A stretch of 64,000 bases of DNA from Deuterostichococcus epilithicus (taxonomy: Eukaryota; Chlorophyta; Trebouxiophyceae; Prasiolales; Stichococcaceae): NCBI GenBank assembly GCA_033439295.1, contig JAVTLE010000005.1:1662501-1726500 (forward strand). Reading direction: 5' to 3'. The notes beneath the pieces are model-generated. The model was not told where the DNA came from. It saw only the letters and a program-made list of their open reading frames with translations, and made no database searches. Of the stretch, positions 33,615-46,125 are shown one piece after another. The first letter of the stretch is position 1. Each line of letters starts with the position of its first letter. Both the position numbers and the translations under genes were made by a program.

Positions 33615-35937
33615 TCACTTGCCCTCCTTCTCAAGGGTCGCGAGCCACGACAGAAGTCCCTCATTGGTCGCCTGCGGAGCTTCATCGTGAGGGCTGCACA
33701 TGTAGGTGCAGAAATGGTCAGCAGCTGGGTGTTCTGTTTGTTGTGCAACCAATTTGGGCTTCGACAAGAAGCTGACACAGCATTCCAATGTCAAGTTGAG
33801 GAAATCGACCATCGTCTCACCAGTGCCCTGCGTCTAGCCGGATCCGCATGGCTTCTGGGTACAGCTGCATGACGCGGTCGGCAGAGCGCGGCCCGATCCA
33901 CGGATCGCGGTCGCCTGCGAATTTAAAAGCAGCCATTAGCAACCATGATTGTCTGGACTTGCACGACAGAATGTCTTAAAGTCCAGCACACAGCGTACCC
34001 CACAGAAGCAGGAGGGGCGCCCGCATGCGGCGCAGCAGCCGGTTGATGCTGGTGCCAGAGCCCGACAGAATCAGACGGAAGCACTCCGCCGCACGGATGT
34101 CTTGTGCTGGCTGCAGGATGCTGGTGACCTGCGCAGGTGCATGTAGATGGCTGAGGCAACTCTGACACACAATTCGACATGCTCTAGTGAAAGCAAAGCA
34201 TATCTTGTCACCGACAAATCTTCAACCGGTCACGCACGAAGCATCCATCTGCAGATCAGGAAGCAGGGACCGCACCAGGTCTGAATCAACGTTCGTTGAA
34301 TCGACATAGACCTTGTTCAGCACCTCCTTCACGCGGCCCGGCTGCTTTGCATATATGAACGCGACATACAGGCCGAAGCGGGTGGCCAGCTGCTTGGGCG
34401 CCGCCATGGCGCGCTGCATGAAGCTAGGCTCCGGCGGCAGCACCGGCGGGCTGGGCGGGGTCTGCACCGGCTGCCTGTCGAGAGCGACAAGAACATCGTC
34501 GATCCGTCAGAAGCCGTGCAGTCTGGTGGTCCTCGATGTTGCCGTTGCGTCATTGCGCTGTGTTGGAACCACGCGCAAGTAGCCTGACTCGAACTTCGAT
34601 GATGAGGCGGGTGAGGACTGCCGATGCTCACCCTGGCGCTGCCACCGCGTCCAGCTCCACGACGTCGACGCTCTGCTGCGCCGCGGACTCGTCGAGGTCG
34701 TCGAAGCGGCCGGCGCCATTGAGCAGCACAACGCCCGACACCAACTCCGGGTTGGCGGCCGCCAGCGACAGCGAGTTGTAGCCGCCGAGGCTGTTGCCAG
34801 CGACGACCACCTTGTCCCTGCAGCGTGCATAGTTTTTTCAACTTCAAGCAGCAGAGACAAAGCCGGTAATGGACTACGAGGATCTGTTGACCATGCAGGT
34901 TGTCGTTTGCAGTAGTGCTGCAGGCTGCTAGAAAGACCGCACAGGTTGCAGGGTTGAGTATCGGATCGCTTCAGAGCTCACTTCACGACGTCTTTGACAA
35001 AGTCGCGAAGCTGTCTCTGCCAGATGCCGTAGTCCTCGTACGATACGATCGCCTTGTCAGACCAGCCGAAGCCTGCATGACGTGCAATGTTGAGACACGA
35101 AAAGGGACAAGATGGCATCCCACAAGAGTACTGAGACACAATGCAGCAGTCAGCATTTCTGCAGTCGTTTGTGGGCAAGAAGAGCTTTCACCCAACAAGT
35201 CGACGGCAAACACTCGGTAGCCTGCTCTGACGAGCGCCGGGATGTTGGACCGCCAGTGATATGCAGAAGCTCCAAATCCGTGGACCAATAGTAGTGTTGG
35301 GCCTTGATCGTTTTCCAAGCCTGTGACGTCGATAGCAACACGCATTTCGCGCTGTGCCTGACAGGCAGGCCACTGCATCTGAGCATCGTCGATCGCCAAA
35401 AGAATTCTGTACACAACATGATGTATATGACACCATGCAAAGTTGTCTAAAAGCGTTCAAGGCGCGGCTCACCTGCACTGATGTAGTGGATGCGGTGTGA
35501 CCCGGTTTCGCTGTCTCGCCAGTTCCAGAAGTCCCACCCTCGGGACTGGAACTTGATGCGCTCCAGTCCGTCTGGACCGCGCTCCAGCTTGAGGCCCTGT
35601 GCCCAGCAAAACCCGCTCAGCCGAGCTCCGAATTTTTCCAAGGGACCTGAATGCAACCAAGCCTCTAGATTGGATGAGGGCTTTTCAGGCGTGTTTGCAC
35701 CTCCAGGCCTGCCGCTGGTGGTGGCGGTGCGGCCACCGCTGCTGCCGCCTGTGCAGACGCTGGGTGCGCCATTCCAATTCGTCGATGTCTGTGGACAGTG
35801 AAGCTCTGCCTGGCGCCTGTGCGATGCCTGCCGTGCACACCTGTCCCCAGCAAGCACTGCACTGCACCTGCCCGCTGGCTTTGTGCAGGACCACGGGCCA
35901 GATGCGCGCTGGTCACGCACCCTAGAGCACCACTCAT
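33615..35937 (-). CDS. Alpha/beta hydrolase of the pheophytinase / chlorophyll dephytylase family
   Basis: Plant relatives (PPH, CLD1) remove phytol from pheophytin or chlorophyll in the plastid. All core parts are present. The WDFWNWRD block (35530) resembles the W-x-WRG entry of the family. The oxyanion segment is LLLVHGFGASAYHWR, followed by FAVDLLG joined to FGWSDKAIVSYEDYGIW. The nucleophile elbow is AGNSLGGYNSLSLA (34790). The acid is in GDRDPWIGPRSADRV (33910), and the catalytic histidine AGHCPHDEAP is created by the last splice (33821/33693). A start at 35937 gives ~75 residues rich in Ser, Arg, Ala and His before the conserved region, looking like a transit peptide. Assignment to PPH versus CLD1 or another subgroup needs a tree. 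The gene lies head to head with the ketosphinganine reductase gene. Confidence 0.85.
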
Positions 35938-36108
35938 GCCAGGCAAGCTTACTGAGGACAGGCTCGCGGTTGGAAATGTGCTCGAAGAGTGGCTGCACCT
36001 GCTGTCTGCCTGTCTGTCGTGCAAAGTTTTGTCGACGTCGACGGGCAGTCTTCTCCCGCCATCAGCATCTCATATATCTGATCTTTTGAGATCCTAGGGG
36101 GACGTGAG

Positions 36109-37968
36109 ATGGGAGCATGCCTCGCCCCATCTGGCGAGGCAGCTAGGTACATACAAGTGACGAACGTGCAGCTTGAACAGCACGCTATGCTACTGCTACC
36201 GGTGGTGCTGACTGTCGCTGCTGCCCTTGTCGCTTGGATGGGCCTGTTCCGGAAGAAGGGCATCAGCTTCAAGGACAAGCATGTCCTGATCACTGGAGGT
36301 TCTACCGGCATCGGGCAGGCTGTGGCTCAAGAGCTAGCGAGTCAGGGCGCACACGTCTCGCTCGTGGCCCGGTCACAGGCCAAACTCGATGCCGCCAAGG
36401 CCCAGATCGCCATGGCGAGCGGCATTGATGCTGACACCAGGATTCATACCTTTTCGGCAGACGTCACGAACGTAGATGATGTGAGCCTGGTTCCAAGTGT
36501 GCAGTACTGAGCCATGTTGTGCTCGATGCGCACCTTTGCCTGACACACCTCGTCCTGAATGCTGCAGGTGCGGCGGATGGTCGGTGAGGCTGAAGCGGCA
36601 CAGGGGCCTATCTTCGGCCTCGTAAGCAACGCGGGGTCCGCAACGCCAGGTAGCTTTCCTGCGTCAAGCGCGGTGTTCGAAAGAAAGGAGTAGCCACAGG
36701 CGGCGCCGACGAACTCATGCACTCCGTACCGCTGCGCAGGCAGGTTTCTGGAGCAGGACCCCAGGATATTCAGCGAAACGATGCAGCTCAATTACATGGG
36801 CGCCGTGAATGTGCTCAAGGCGGTGCTGCCGCTCATGGTTGCGAGGAAACAGGGGCATGTGACGGTGGTCGGCTCCGTCATGTCCATCATTGGTGGGTAC
36901 CTGGTCAACGTTGAGAGGCAGGGCAATTGAACATACCCACACCTGGGATGACGAGCCTCCTCGTTCCTGGGGTGTACTTCGTGCAGGACCCAATGAGCAG
37001 CGCTGACCAGCGCATGTCCTCCTCGCGGCAGAATGGACTGTGCCTCCCAACGCCTTGCGGCAAATCAGTACGCCCAGACCGACCCTGAAATGTTGTTGCA
37101 TGCCTGCGCAGGCTTCTCGGGGTACGCTTCGTACGCGCCATCGAAGTGGGCGGTGCGCGGCCTGTGCGACTGCCTCAGGAATGAGGTGCGCTGTTGAATT
37201 GCAACTGACCATGTTGAAAGCGTTCAGACAAGTACTTGAGGCTTTGAGGCTGAGCGCTCGGCTCCTACACACACAGCTTGCCGGCACGGGCGTCGGCCTC
37301 AGCATAGCCTACCCCCCTGACACGGACACGCCAGGCTACAAGATCGAGAAGGGCCTCATGGTGGGTGCACTGATGGTCTTTGGCTTCATGCATCACGTCC
37401 AGCCTGGCCAAGGAATCGCTGTCCCTCCTCATGCATCATAGCCCATCACCGTCCAACTCGCTTTGTAATCACTGGAACACATTACGACTGTCTGAGATGC
37501 TTTGATTCAGCCTGAGGAAGGGCGGGCTATCTCGGACCTGGGCGGCGCAGTGCTATTCACGCCCGAGCAGGTCTGTCTCTCTGCCGCCCACTTGTGCCGT
37601 GGCTGCATTTGTCGTCATTTTACGAGGTCGTTCCTCCACCTTAATGATGTGTGACGGCATAGCAGTGAGCCTTGCTGCCATCGGAACCTTTTGCTGCCAT
37701 CAGAGCAGTCCTCCTACGCACCCTCGATGCACGACAGGTCGCCAAGTGCATCGTCAAGGGCACCGCGCGGGGTGATTACCACATTCATGGCCCTGACGTG
37801 GGGCTGAATATCCTGGTGGCATCCATGGCGGGTTTCACGCCTCGGGTGTACAACTGGTTCTTCGAGATCGTGCTGGCGCCTGTCCTAGTGCTGCTGACCA
37901 AGGTGGCCGTGCCACTGTCGGACCGCATCGTCAGGAAACACAGAGCGGCAAACACTGGCAAGCAGTGA
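36109..37968 (+). CDS. KDSR: 3-ketodihydrosphingosine reductase (short-chain dehydrogenase)
   Basis: This ER enzyme (TSC10 in yeast) reduces 3-ketodihydrosphingosine to dihydrosphingosine with NADPH, the second step of sphingoid base synthesis. Seven exons are continuous: 36109-36480, 36568-36649, 36740-36892, 37112-37185, 37277-37360, 37511-37570 and 37738-37968, giving 351 residues, or 325 if the ATG at 36187 is used; the latter starts directly with the membrane helix LLLPVVLTVAAALVAW. SDR motifs are TGGSTGIG for NADPH, NAG in VSNAGSATP, NYMGAVN, a serine in GSVMSIIG and the catalytic YAPSK. The family-specific AYPPDTDTPGYKIE follows. A second hydrophobic stretch (IVLAPVLVLLTKVAV) lies near the C-terminus, as in human KDSR. 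About 171 bp separate it from the divergent hydrolase gene. Confidence 0.94.
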
Positions 37969-38095
37969 CAGCCGGTCCCTGCTGCCAGGAACGCATGGAT
38001 TCTGTGAGATGCCGGGCCTGTACCTTCTGAACCACACGATCGTGCTTTCAGAGATGACTCAGTGTGGGACTATGTTGAGGGCTTCCAAGCTGTAT

Positions 38096-38100
38096 TGTAA
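38096..38100 (+). terminator. Probable TGTAA polyadenylation signal of KDSR
   Basis: TGTAA 127 nt after the KDSR stop, in the 277-bp tail-to-tail gap before the golgin gene. Confidence 0.5.
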
Positions 38101-38245
38101 ACAAAAACCACAGAGGCTGAACAACTGGTTGTTGGGTTCCGAGCACAAAAACATTAGCAGCAATGTCTCTACATGTTTCGTTGGCAAAGCCTTTGAATAT
38201 GTGCGCCAGCAGACCCTGCTGGGGGTCGTGTCGGTGATCCTGGCC

Positions 38246-41200
38246 TCACTTCTGCTGTACTGGTGGCAGCTGCGCACCGCTGTTGACTGAGGCGGCAGGG
38301 CTGGCACGCGGAGTCTTTGCCGTTTCCAGAGCACCCACCAAAAATTCGATCTGCTCGCGGTATGCCAACTTGACGTCCTCCAGATCAGCCGCCAGCTCAG
38401 CGAGCGACTCCTCACGCTGCCACAGCAAAGCCACCACGACTCGACCAGCGACAAGGTCATTGCGGTAACCCGGCGACTCAAGTAGGGCAGCGACTGACAT
38501 GCCGGAGCTCAGAGAGCAAGCCACAAACTGAATCGCACATCGCGTTGTTAGTGAAGGGCTTGACAGCATCTCGCACTGCCTCGCCTCACGCTCGTAACGT
38601 AATTGGCGACACAGGACTTACGCAGACCATGTAACAACACATGCAAAGCACACCTCGCCTAGGAGCTCCTCCGCCGCCGCCAGGCGCCGCGCGAGCGCCG
38701 CCGCGTCTGCGCGGGCAGCGTGTGCGGCGGCCTGGGCCGCTTCCGCGGCGTCCTGCGCCTGCGCCGCCGCCACCAGCTCCTCCGCCAGGCTGCAGACGGC
38801 AAGAGTGAATAGCCTGGGCAGCTTGTGAGACTGTGCCCAGCTCCCGCAGCACGCAACCATTGTTTGGCAGCGTTCTGCACCATGCGTCCATGGTTTGAGA
38901 TGCATCTTTGGTTGCGACCCGAGGCCAACTGGCCAGAGCACAGCTGCAGATGCAAGGAAGACACGGCGCCCACCCATCACGGGTGGCCTCGAGGCGCGCC
39001 AGCTCGGTGCGCAGCGCGGCCAGCTGATCGTCTCGGTGCCGCGCCGCCTCCCGCAGCGCCGCCACCTGGAGGAGGCATTTGCTGGTTGCGCAGGTATGCA
39101 TGATAGCTGACAGTCAACCTGCGACTACGAGACGCATGAGCTATTCGTGGCATCGGCATTATCCATCAGCCGACGGCCGACCGTAGAAGCGGAGCAAGCC
39201 AAAACGCGACAGCTGACACCCTTTGCTCACTCTGAAGCAAACAGGTGCTCCTGCGCGTCTGTGCAAAAAAAGATGTTCTCGGATCAGCCAGCTGCATGGT
39301 CGAGTTGATGAGGATTCCACATGCAGCCCCTATGCACGTGCCTGCGCTGCGGAGGCGCCGCTGCTGCCGCCGTATCCCCACGGGTCGCCGTCTGCATCAG
39401 CGTCGCGCATCGCAGGCGGCTGCGTTCGCGGCGGCGCTCCGCGAGCCTCCTCGCCCTCCTTCACGAGCGCCCACTTGTAGCCTGCCAGTCGTGAGACGGC
39501 GAGGTAGTTAAACGCGGGATGCGGCTGCCGGCTGCCAGGGACTGCATCGGCGCTGGCAGCACGTTTCATGGACGTGCCCCGCGCATGCGCGTGACTGTCT
39601 GGTGCAGGATGCTGCCCAGGCTTGCCACGCGGGAGCAATGCCCGGCTCCGTGTTATTGTAGCCTGCAGGGATCAGAGTGATGCCTGCGGCAGCCGTCCAT
39701 GAGCCTTGCCCGCCGGTCGCGCGGCCAGGGATGGTGCACCACACAGCAAGCCCTCGCTTCTGCTGCCCCCGCGCGACGCACTGCCGCACCATACCAAACT
39801 CCATCAGGCGCTGCCTGTGCCGAGTCTATCTCAAAGGGACTACCCTCACCTGGGCCGGGCATGGCGGGTGGCTGCGCGCCGACGGCGCCGCCGCCGGCGG
39901 CGGCGGCCTGCTGCACCGGCCGCTGGGTGAGCTCCGACTCCAGGGTCGCCACGCGGCCGCGCAGGCGGGCCACCTCAGCGTCCAGCGTGTCCCGCGAGTC
40001 TGACAGCTCCTCCACCCGCGCTTGCAGCTGCGGGCCGTGCCCCGGTGCATTGTCAGCGATGATCCAACGTTTCGTCGCATGCTGAGCATCAGGCAACGCC
40101 TGTCAGTGACTGGCTGGCACCCAGAGGAGATGCAGGGGTCTGCACCGGATCTTGCACAGCACGGGCACTTGCGCTATGAAACAGCAGGCAAAGTGCTCGT
40201 CAAGTAGCCTTGCCTGCATGCAGCGGAGTCCTGCACATCACACTTCCCCTGCTTCGGCCTGCTGCGCCGCTGTCAGCCGCCGCGCTGCAGCGGGTGCAAA
40301 TCCTGCTCACAGCATCATGCGCAGGCGCCCAAGAGCCCAGGGAGTCAGCAACCCACACCTGCCGCTTGTCGCCCTGGAGGCCGGCCTGCAGTGCGGCCGC
40401 GGCATCCAGCTGCTCCGCCAGGCGGCGCGCCTTTTCGGCCGCCTCCGCTGCCCGCTGCCGCTCCGCGTCCGCCTCTGCAGCGTGCTCCGCTGCCTGGGCC
40501 TTTGCGGACTCTAGTGCCGCCGCCGCCGACGTCGCCCGCGACTGCACCGCCTGCGGCCGAGAGCGAGGCTGCTTCACGTGCACATAGGCCCGGTCGTCAT
40601 GTGCACACGCACGCGTCTGTTGCCTGCTGTCGTTTCACCTTGCGTCCCCAGCGTGCGTGCGGCACCCGCCTACGAACGCGCACACACACCTGCAGGCGCT
40701 CTGCGGACGAGCGCGCGGCCTCCAAGGCGGCGGCGGCCCGCGCTTCGGCGTCTGCGGCGCNGTGGCCGAGCGACCGCTCGGCGGCGGCCCAGGACGCGGC
40801 CTGCGCCTGCGCGGCGGCGCGCCCTGCTTCCAGCTGCCGCAGCAGCGGCGCCGTCGCCTCCGGCAGCCGCGCCGCCAGCTCCTGCAGGGTTCGCACAGCA
40901 CGGGAGTCACCTCGACTGCATGTATCGCAGTTGCCGCCTGCAGCACTGTCCGGCTGGCGCTGTGCCATGACGTGCACGGCGCCACATATGCACACGTTCA
41001 TACCAGCAGATCACGCCAACAAGTATGGTAGTTGGAGCCGGTACCTGACGTGGATGGCAAAACCATGCGGCCGGGAGGTTGCTCCTGCGAAAGATCGAAA
41101 CTTTGGGGGAACAGGTGTGCACCTCGTGGCGAGCCTCTGCCTCGGCGGCGCGCCGCTGCAGCTCTGCCGCCTCGCGGTTGGCCCTGTCCTCTCTGCGATC

Positions 41201-44200
41201 CAATTCCACACATGCTCCATGTTAGCCGTGGAATCGTCGTGCAAAGCTTTGACGAGCGGATGTGCAGAGTCTTCCCGCCAGGCAGCAGGACGCGTCCGTT
41301 GGCACAGCGACCAAACGAGAAGCTGGATATCGGGCACGAAATGGGAGGGAACGGGGAGGTGGGGGGAACCACGGCTGCCCACCGCAGCGCGAAGGCGGCC
41401 TGCTGGCGCTCGAGCGTGAGGCGCAGCTCTGCGACGGCCTCCTCCGCCGCGTCAGCGCGGTACTCCGCCTCGCGCAGCTGCCGGGCGCCGCCCTCGCGTG
41501 CGCCCGCCGCCGCCCGATCCTCCGCTTCCGCCTGCAGGCAGTGCGTCGTAGCCTGCCTGAGCCCTTCAAAAACCTCGAGACGTCCAAACACATCCGTTAG
41601 CCCGTCTGCGGCAGGTCCCACACAAGGGTGCTCTCCTCCCGCAAGGACGGCATCAGCCCGAAGGGCGTGTCTGTTCTTTGCACGTGATCTGCTGCACGGG
41701 TGCAGGTGCAGCACGACGTCGGCTGCCTGCAGGGCTGCAATGGAAGCGGGTGGGGCGGCGCACCTGGGCGGCGCGCGCCTTGGCCAGCTGCGCCTGGTGG
41801 TGCGCCCGCTCCTGCTGCAGCGCCTCCTGGTGCCGCCGCTCTGCCGCCTGCGCGCTCGCACAGCAGCGCTCGCACAGCGGCTCGGCACAAGGCAGCTCAG
41901 CACAAGTGGCGTCCGCTGGAGCACACCAGAGTGGGGGGGGACTTGGACTGCTGTTCCACCGTGGTAAATGCTCCCATTGAGCTCTGGCATTGATGTCCTT
42001 CGGGACGCTGCTAATGCCTTGGCGTGCACATCCGCAGGTTCCACCAGCGGGTATTTTCCGTGGGACATTATCACCATACATTTATGCTGCTGCACGTCGT
42101 AGGGCCGATCTGCATGTCTGGCCCAGATCCCCTCTCCCCCTCTCCTCCTTCTGCTCTGTGACGGGGGCCATCGTTAGGATGGAGTACAGCAAATTTTCTT
42201 CCCCGCAACGCGTCACAAAAACCAAAACCCGCCAACTGAGAGGTTCACACCAAGGATGCCGCTGCCTGCTCTCCAGCCCTGTCATCACCCTGAAATGCGG
42301 GAGCACACCTGGCGGGCGTCTTCCGCCACGGCGCGAGCGGCGAGCGCGTCCTGCAGCCGCTGGCGCTCCGAAGCCAGCGAGGCGTCCTGCGCGGCGCGCG
42401 CCTCGCCCGCCTCCTTTAGTCCTGCGCGCAGCTTCTTGATGGTGCTCTCCTGCGCCAGCTGCTTCTTGCTCAGCCGCTCCCCCTCCTCCATCACCTGCGG
42501 CCGCAGCACGAGCGGCGTTGCGGCACGACTGTCCCATCAGCTGCCGCGACCACTGCCTGAACGATGAACAGGTGGCAGCAGTCGAAGGCGCAGCGCGGCG
42601 CATCAATGGCGGCCAGCGACGGCCCAGCTGGCTGAACGCTGGCGCGTGGCGGCGCGCCCCCTTGAGATACAGGGTGGGTTTACCTGCTTGATGATGTCGT
42701 CTTTTTCCTTGACCAGGTCCGTCGCGGAGGACAGCTTGTCGGAGCCCCGCCGCAGCGCATCCCGCTCCTTGGACAGCGCATAGACTTTCCGCTCCGCGAC
42801 TGCCACGCGCGCCGCCGCTTCGGCGCGTACGGCTTCGAGGTCCTCCTCGCTGATGGCGCTCGCACGCATCGCTAGCTGCTCGTTCTTGTCCTGTGTTGGT
42901 TTCAGCCGAGGCCTGGTCATGCAGAGCCTTGGGGGAGTATCCTGCTGGATGGGCCTCCGAGCCAGCCCTGGGCCAGGGCCTTGGCCCACAGTTGGCCCCG
43001 GGTGTGACTGTGAGCACTGGCAGCCAGAGTCAGCGACCTGCGAGCGCGGACCTGGAGCTGGCGGCACAGCGCCTGCACATCGGACACCTCTCGCCCCTTG
43101 CGCTCGAGCTGCAGCTCGCGCGCCGCCAGCGCCTCCCGTGCCGCCCGCCACGCCGCCTGTGCCTCCTCAAGTGTCGCGGGCTCCGCGCCGCCTGCGGTGG
43201 CGACCCCGCCATGCTGAATCATCCATATGATTCGTCTGCTGCGTCGCTCTGCGGATACGGCGCATTGGACGGCCTGTCGCCGCTGCTGCAGTGTGGCTAG
43301 GTGATTCGGCGGCGGGGCCACGCAGCAAGGTGGAGCGCCAATGCGCCAGCTGCGTGCCGCACAGCCGGCGCATTCCAAACTTCCCGCTGGCCTAGAGTGT
43401 CTCTCCGTGCAAACCCCTCAAGGGGAGTGGCGAGGGCACCCTTGGCACCTGGGCTCTGCTGGGTGCTAGAGGGCACGGTGGGACTCGAAGGCCCGGAGGT
43501 TGCGCTGCCGCCCTCGGACCGCGCTGTTGTGGACCCGTCGTCGGGCGCCTCCCCCGCCTGTGACGTTGCTTGCGTGGAGCCCTGCTCCGACCGCTGCTCC
43601 ACGGGCTCTGCCGCGGCCGCTGCCTGGGCTGCCTCGGGCTCCGCCGCTATGGCGGGCTCTGCCGCCGCGACAAGCTCGGCTGCGCCGCCGGCCGCCTCCC
43701 GAGCTGACGGCGAGGGAGGGCTGCGAGCCAGCGCAGCTTTGACTCCCATGTCGAGGGCTGCCGCAGGCGCCGCCTCTGGCTGAAGAGACACGGTCTCTGT
43801 CACAGACAACGCGGCAGGCAGCGGCGATGGCATGCCTGTCAAGGGCAGCGGGCTGCCGCCTTCCGCCAGACCATTGAGCGTGGCATGCAGCGCCGCTGCA
43901 GGCTGGCCAAGTGTTGAGCTGCCTGCAGCCTCTGCGACCCCATCTGTCGCCGCCTCTGAGGCTGCAGCAATGTCAGCGGTCTGTTCTTGGTACGGCCAGG
44001 GCAGCTGTGCCGGCAGCGCCTCCATTTGTGCACTGTCACGCTGTGCTTGGCTCGTACCCGCCTCCTTGCTGTCGCTTGGCGGCAGCGCACCATCTGCTGC
44101 ACCAGCTGCAGACGGGCTGCGCTGACCTGCTGCGCTGTTTTCGCCTCGCTCCGCGGTGGCAGCCTCCTCCAGCTTTGGTTCTCCTGCAGCGGCCCCTTGC

Positions 44201-45393
44201 AGTGACTGCTCCAGTGCTGGCGGCTCTGCTGGCGGCGCCACAGCAATGGCAGTGCCGTCCACCATGGCTGCTTCTGTTGCGACATCTGCTTCTGACGGCG
44301 GCGCCATGGCCGTCTGAGTTTCTGCGGGCATGCTACCTGCTGCAGGCTCGCTGCCGGACGCAGCGGCGGCCTCTGCGGCACCCGTCAGCGACGTTGTCGG
44401 TGCCGCGGAGGGCGACGCCAGTGCCGCTCTTCCGGCAGACTGCACCTGTTTGGGCTTTGGTGTGCGCAGCCGTTGTGGCCGCAAGCGGCCCCGCTGCGGG
44501 GTGGCTGGCCTCGCCGGCTGTGCAGATGGCTCCGCTGACGTGCCTCCCGCTGTGGCTGAAGCGGGTGGGTCCGCCTTCGCAGCTCCCTGCAGAGCAGCGT
44601 CTGCCGGGGCGTGCCAGGGCTCAGCCGCCCCCACGTCTCTGCCGCCCAGACCGTCCAGCGCAGCATGGCTGGATGCGGACTGGTGTGACACCGCCTCCAG
44701 AGCCTGCGACACCATGCACAGGCCGACGTTGCAGGGTAACTCTAGGGTGTAGCAGCCTGGGGTGTAGCACGTTGCAGGGCACCCTTCATCGCCAAAGGCT
44801 CATTGAATCACCTTCGCAAGGCCGCCGTCCTCCTGCTCCCCCGCGCCTTCCCCAGTCAGGTACGAAGAGAAGTCCGGGAGCTTGTCCGCAACGTTGCCTC
44901 CCCACAGCTGGTCCAGGGAGGCGTTGCCACCCTGCACCTGTGCGGCCATTTCCCGCTCTGATGATACCTGATGACGAGAGGTTGCTTCATGCGCTGGGTC
45001 AACCATAAATGCTGTCTTGGATGCAGGCACCTTCTTGAGGGCGTCGCCGATGCCTGCGAGCTGGCCCCATGCAAGAGAAGGACCACCTGCGGGGTGCAGA
45101 CGACCCTAAAGTTCAACTAGCCAGTCGCAGCACTGCCGCACATATATGATGACTGCAGTTGCATGCGCGCAGGGGGGGGTGGGGGTGGTCGCAGGTTGTG
45201 ACTCGGTCTGACCCGCATCCTCATCGTCTGAGGACGAGGACGAGGACGAGCCCGAGCCGGTCTTGTTGTTGTCGCTGGAGCTGCTGCCGTCGGCACCCTT
45301 TGGCCCTTCCCAGCTTGCAAGGTTGGTCTCGACCTCCGATTTTAGTTTGTTACCAGCCTCGACGATGCTGGAGATGTCGAAGCCGCCGAACAT
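38246..45393 (-). CDS. TMF: TMF-type golgin (long coiled-coil Golgi tether)
   Basis: TMF/ARA160 and plant golgin candidate 5 are Golgi coiled-coil tethers that bind Rab6 through their C-terminus. The gene is about 7.1 kb. The first exon starts MFGGFDISSIVEAGNKLKSE and runs into a Ser/Asp/Glu-rich acidic stretch. A long Ala/Pro/Glu-rich disordered segment (44715-43390) follows. Then come at least a dozen short exons of Ala/Arg/Glu heptads (43230-38620), such as DKNEQLAMRASAISEEDLEA and VMEEGERLSKKQLAQESTIK. The last exon (to 38246) has LAADLEDVKLAYREQIEFL, matching the conserved C-terminal TMF domain, which is the basis of the assignment. I cannot place every exon. There is an unresolved base at 40761. 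The protein is expected to be peripheral on the cytosolic side of the Golgi. Confidence 0.8.
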
Positions 45394-46125
45394 TCTGCCC
45401 TTCGATCAGGGCATGGTGAGACCTTCTGAATCTGAGTGCCAGATCGACACGGTTGTAGATCAGGCCACACAATCGCCAATTATTCGATGGTTGATGCAGC
45501 TGTCTTTGGGGATGTGAGTTGTCTAGTGCCGATGCGAATGTCACAATGCGAAAGCCAGTCTGCACACCGATGGCTCAGCGCGGTGAAGCTTGTTTCTGGA
45601 AGGAGCAAGGCGGCAGGAAGTATTTACTCATTCAAAGCAGCGAAAATTTGCAAGTGCCAGTGTGCTGCTTTGCGGCGTGATGGCGACGCTAGCGCGGAAT
45701 CAGCGCCAGGGTTTGTTGCAGCGCTTCTGTGCGACGCCGTGTTCTGTCAGGCTGGGATTTTAGAGTCACATCTTTCGAGCAGGCATCCCTGCGCGAAATG
45801 GTCCGCTGAGCTTGCGGGGCATGCGAACTATGGACGCAACGGCAGAACTTCCGCAGGCAAGCTTCTGATGTGGTCTTGTGCGGCCCTGTCCCAAGGTGGT
45901 TTGTTCCAACGCCCCAGCCGTTGTGTCGTACCGCTGAACAATATCTGGCGCTGCAAGACTGAATTTCAAGCATGTGTGGGTGCACGATCGCGCTGGCGAT
46001 AACCCCCAGCACAACACGGCTCAGTCAGGTCCACTCATAGCTGGCTCGATACTGCCTGTGCTGCACCTCTGTGCGCTGCCTGTCCCGGCCCGACGACCTC
46101 GCAGCTGATGCAATTGAGCTGAAGG
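45394..46125. promoter_or_regulatory. Divergent promoter region, golgin / PHIP-BRWD gene
   Basis: About 730 bp between head-to-head genes. A 188-codon ORF (45436-46002) crosses it on the plus strand but shows no family features, and a stretch of such length is expected in GC-rich DNA. I see no clear promoter element. Confidence 0.5.

Noticed and set aside
42082-43017. A 311-codon minus-strand frame within the golgin gene
   Set aside because: The coiled-coil exons of the golgin are in other minus-strand frames in the same interval; this frame reads through introns and shows no heptad pattern.
45436-46002. A 188-codon plus-strand frame between the golgin and PHIP/BRWD genes
   Set aside because: No motif, no splice context and an ordinary length for chance in this base composition; the region is better explained as a divergent promoter.
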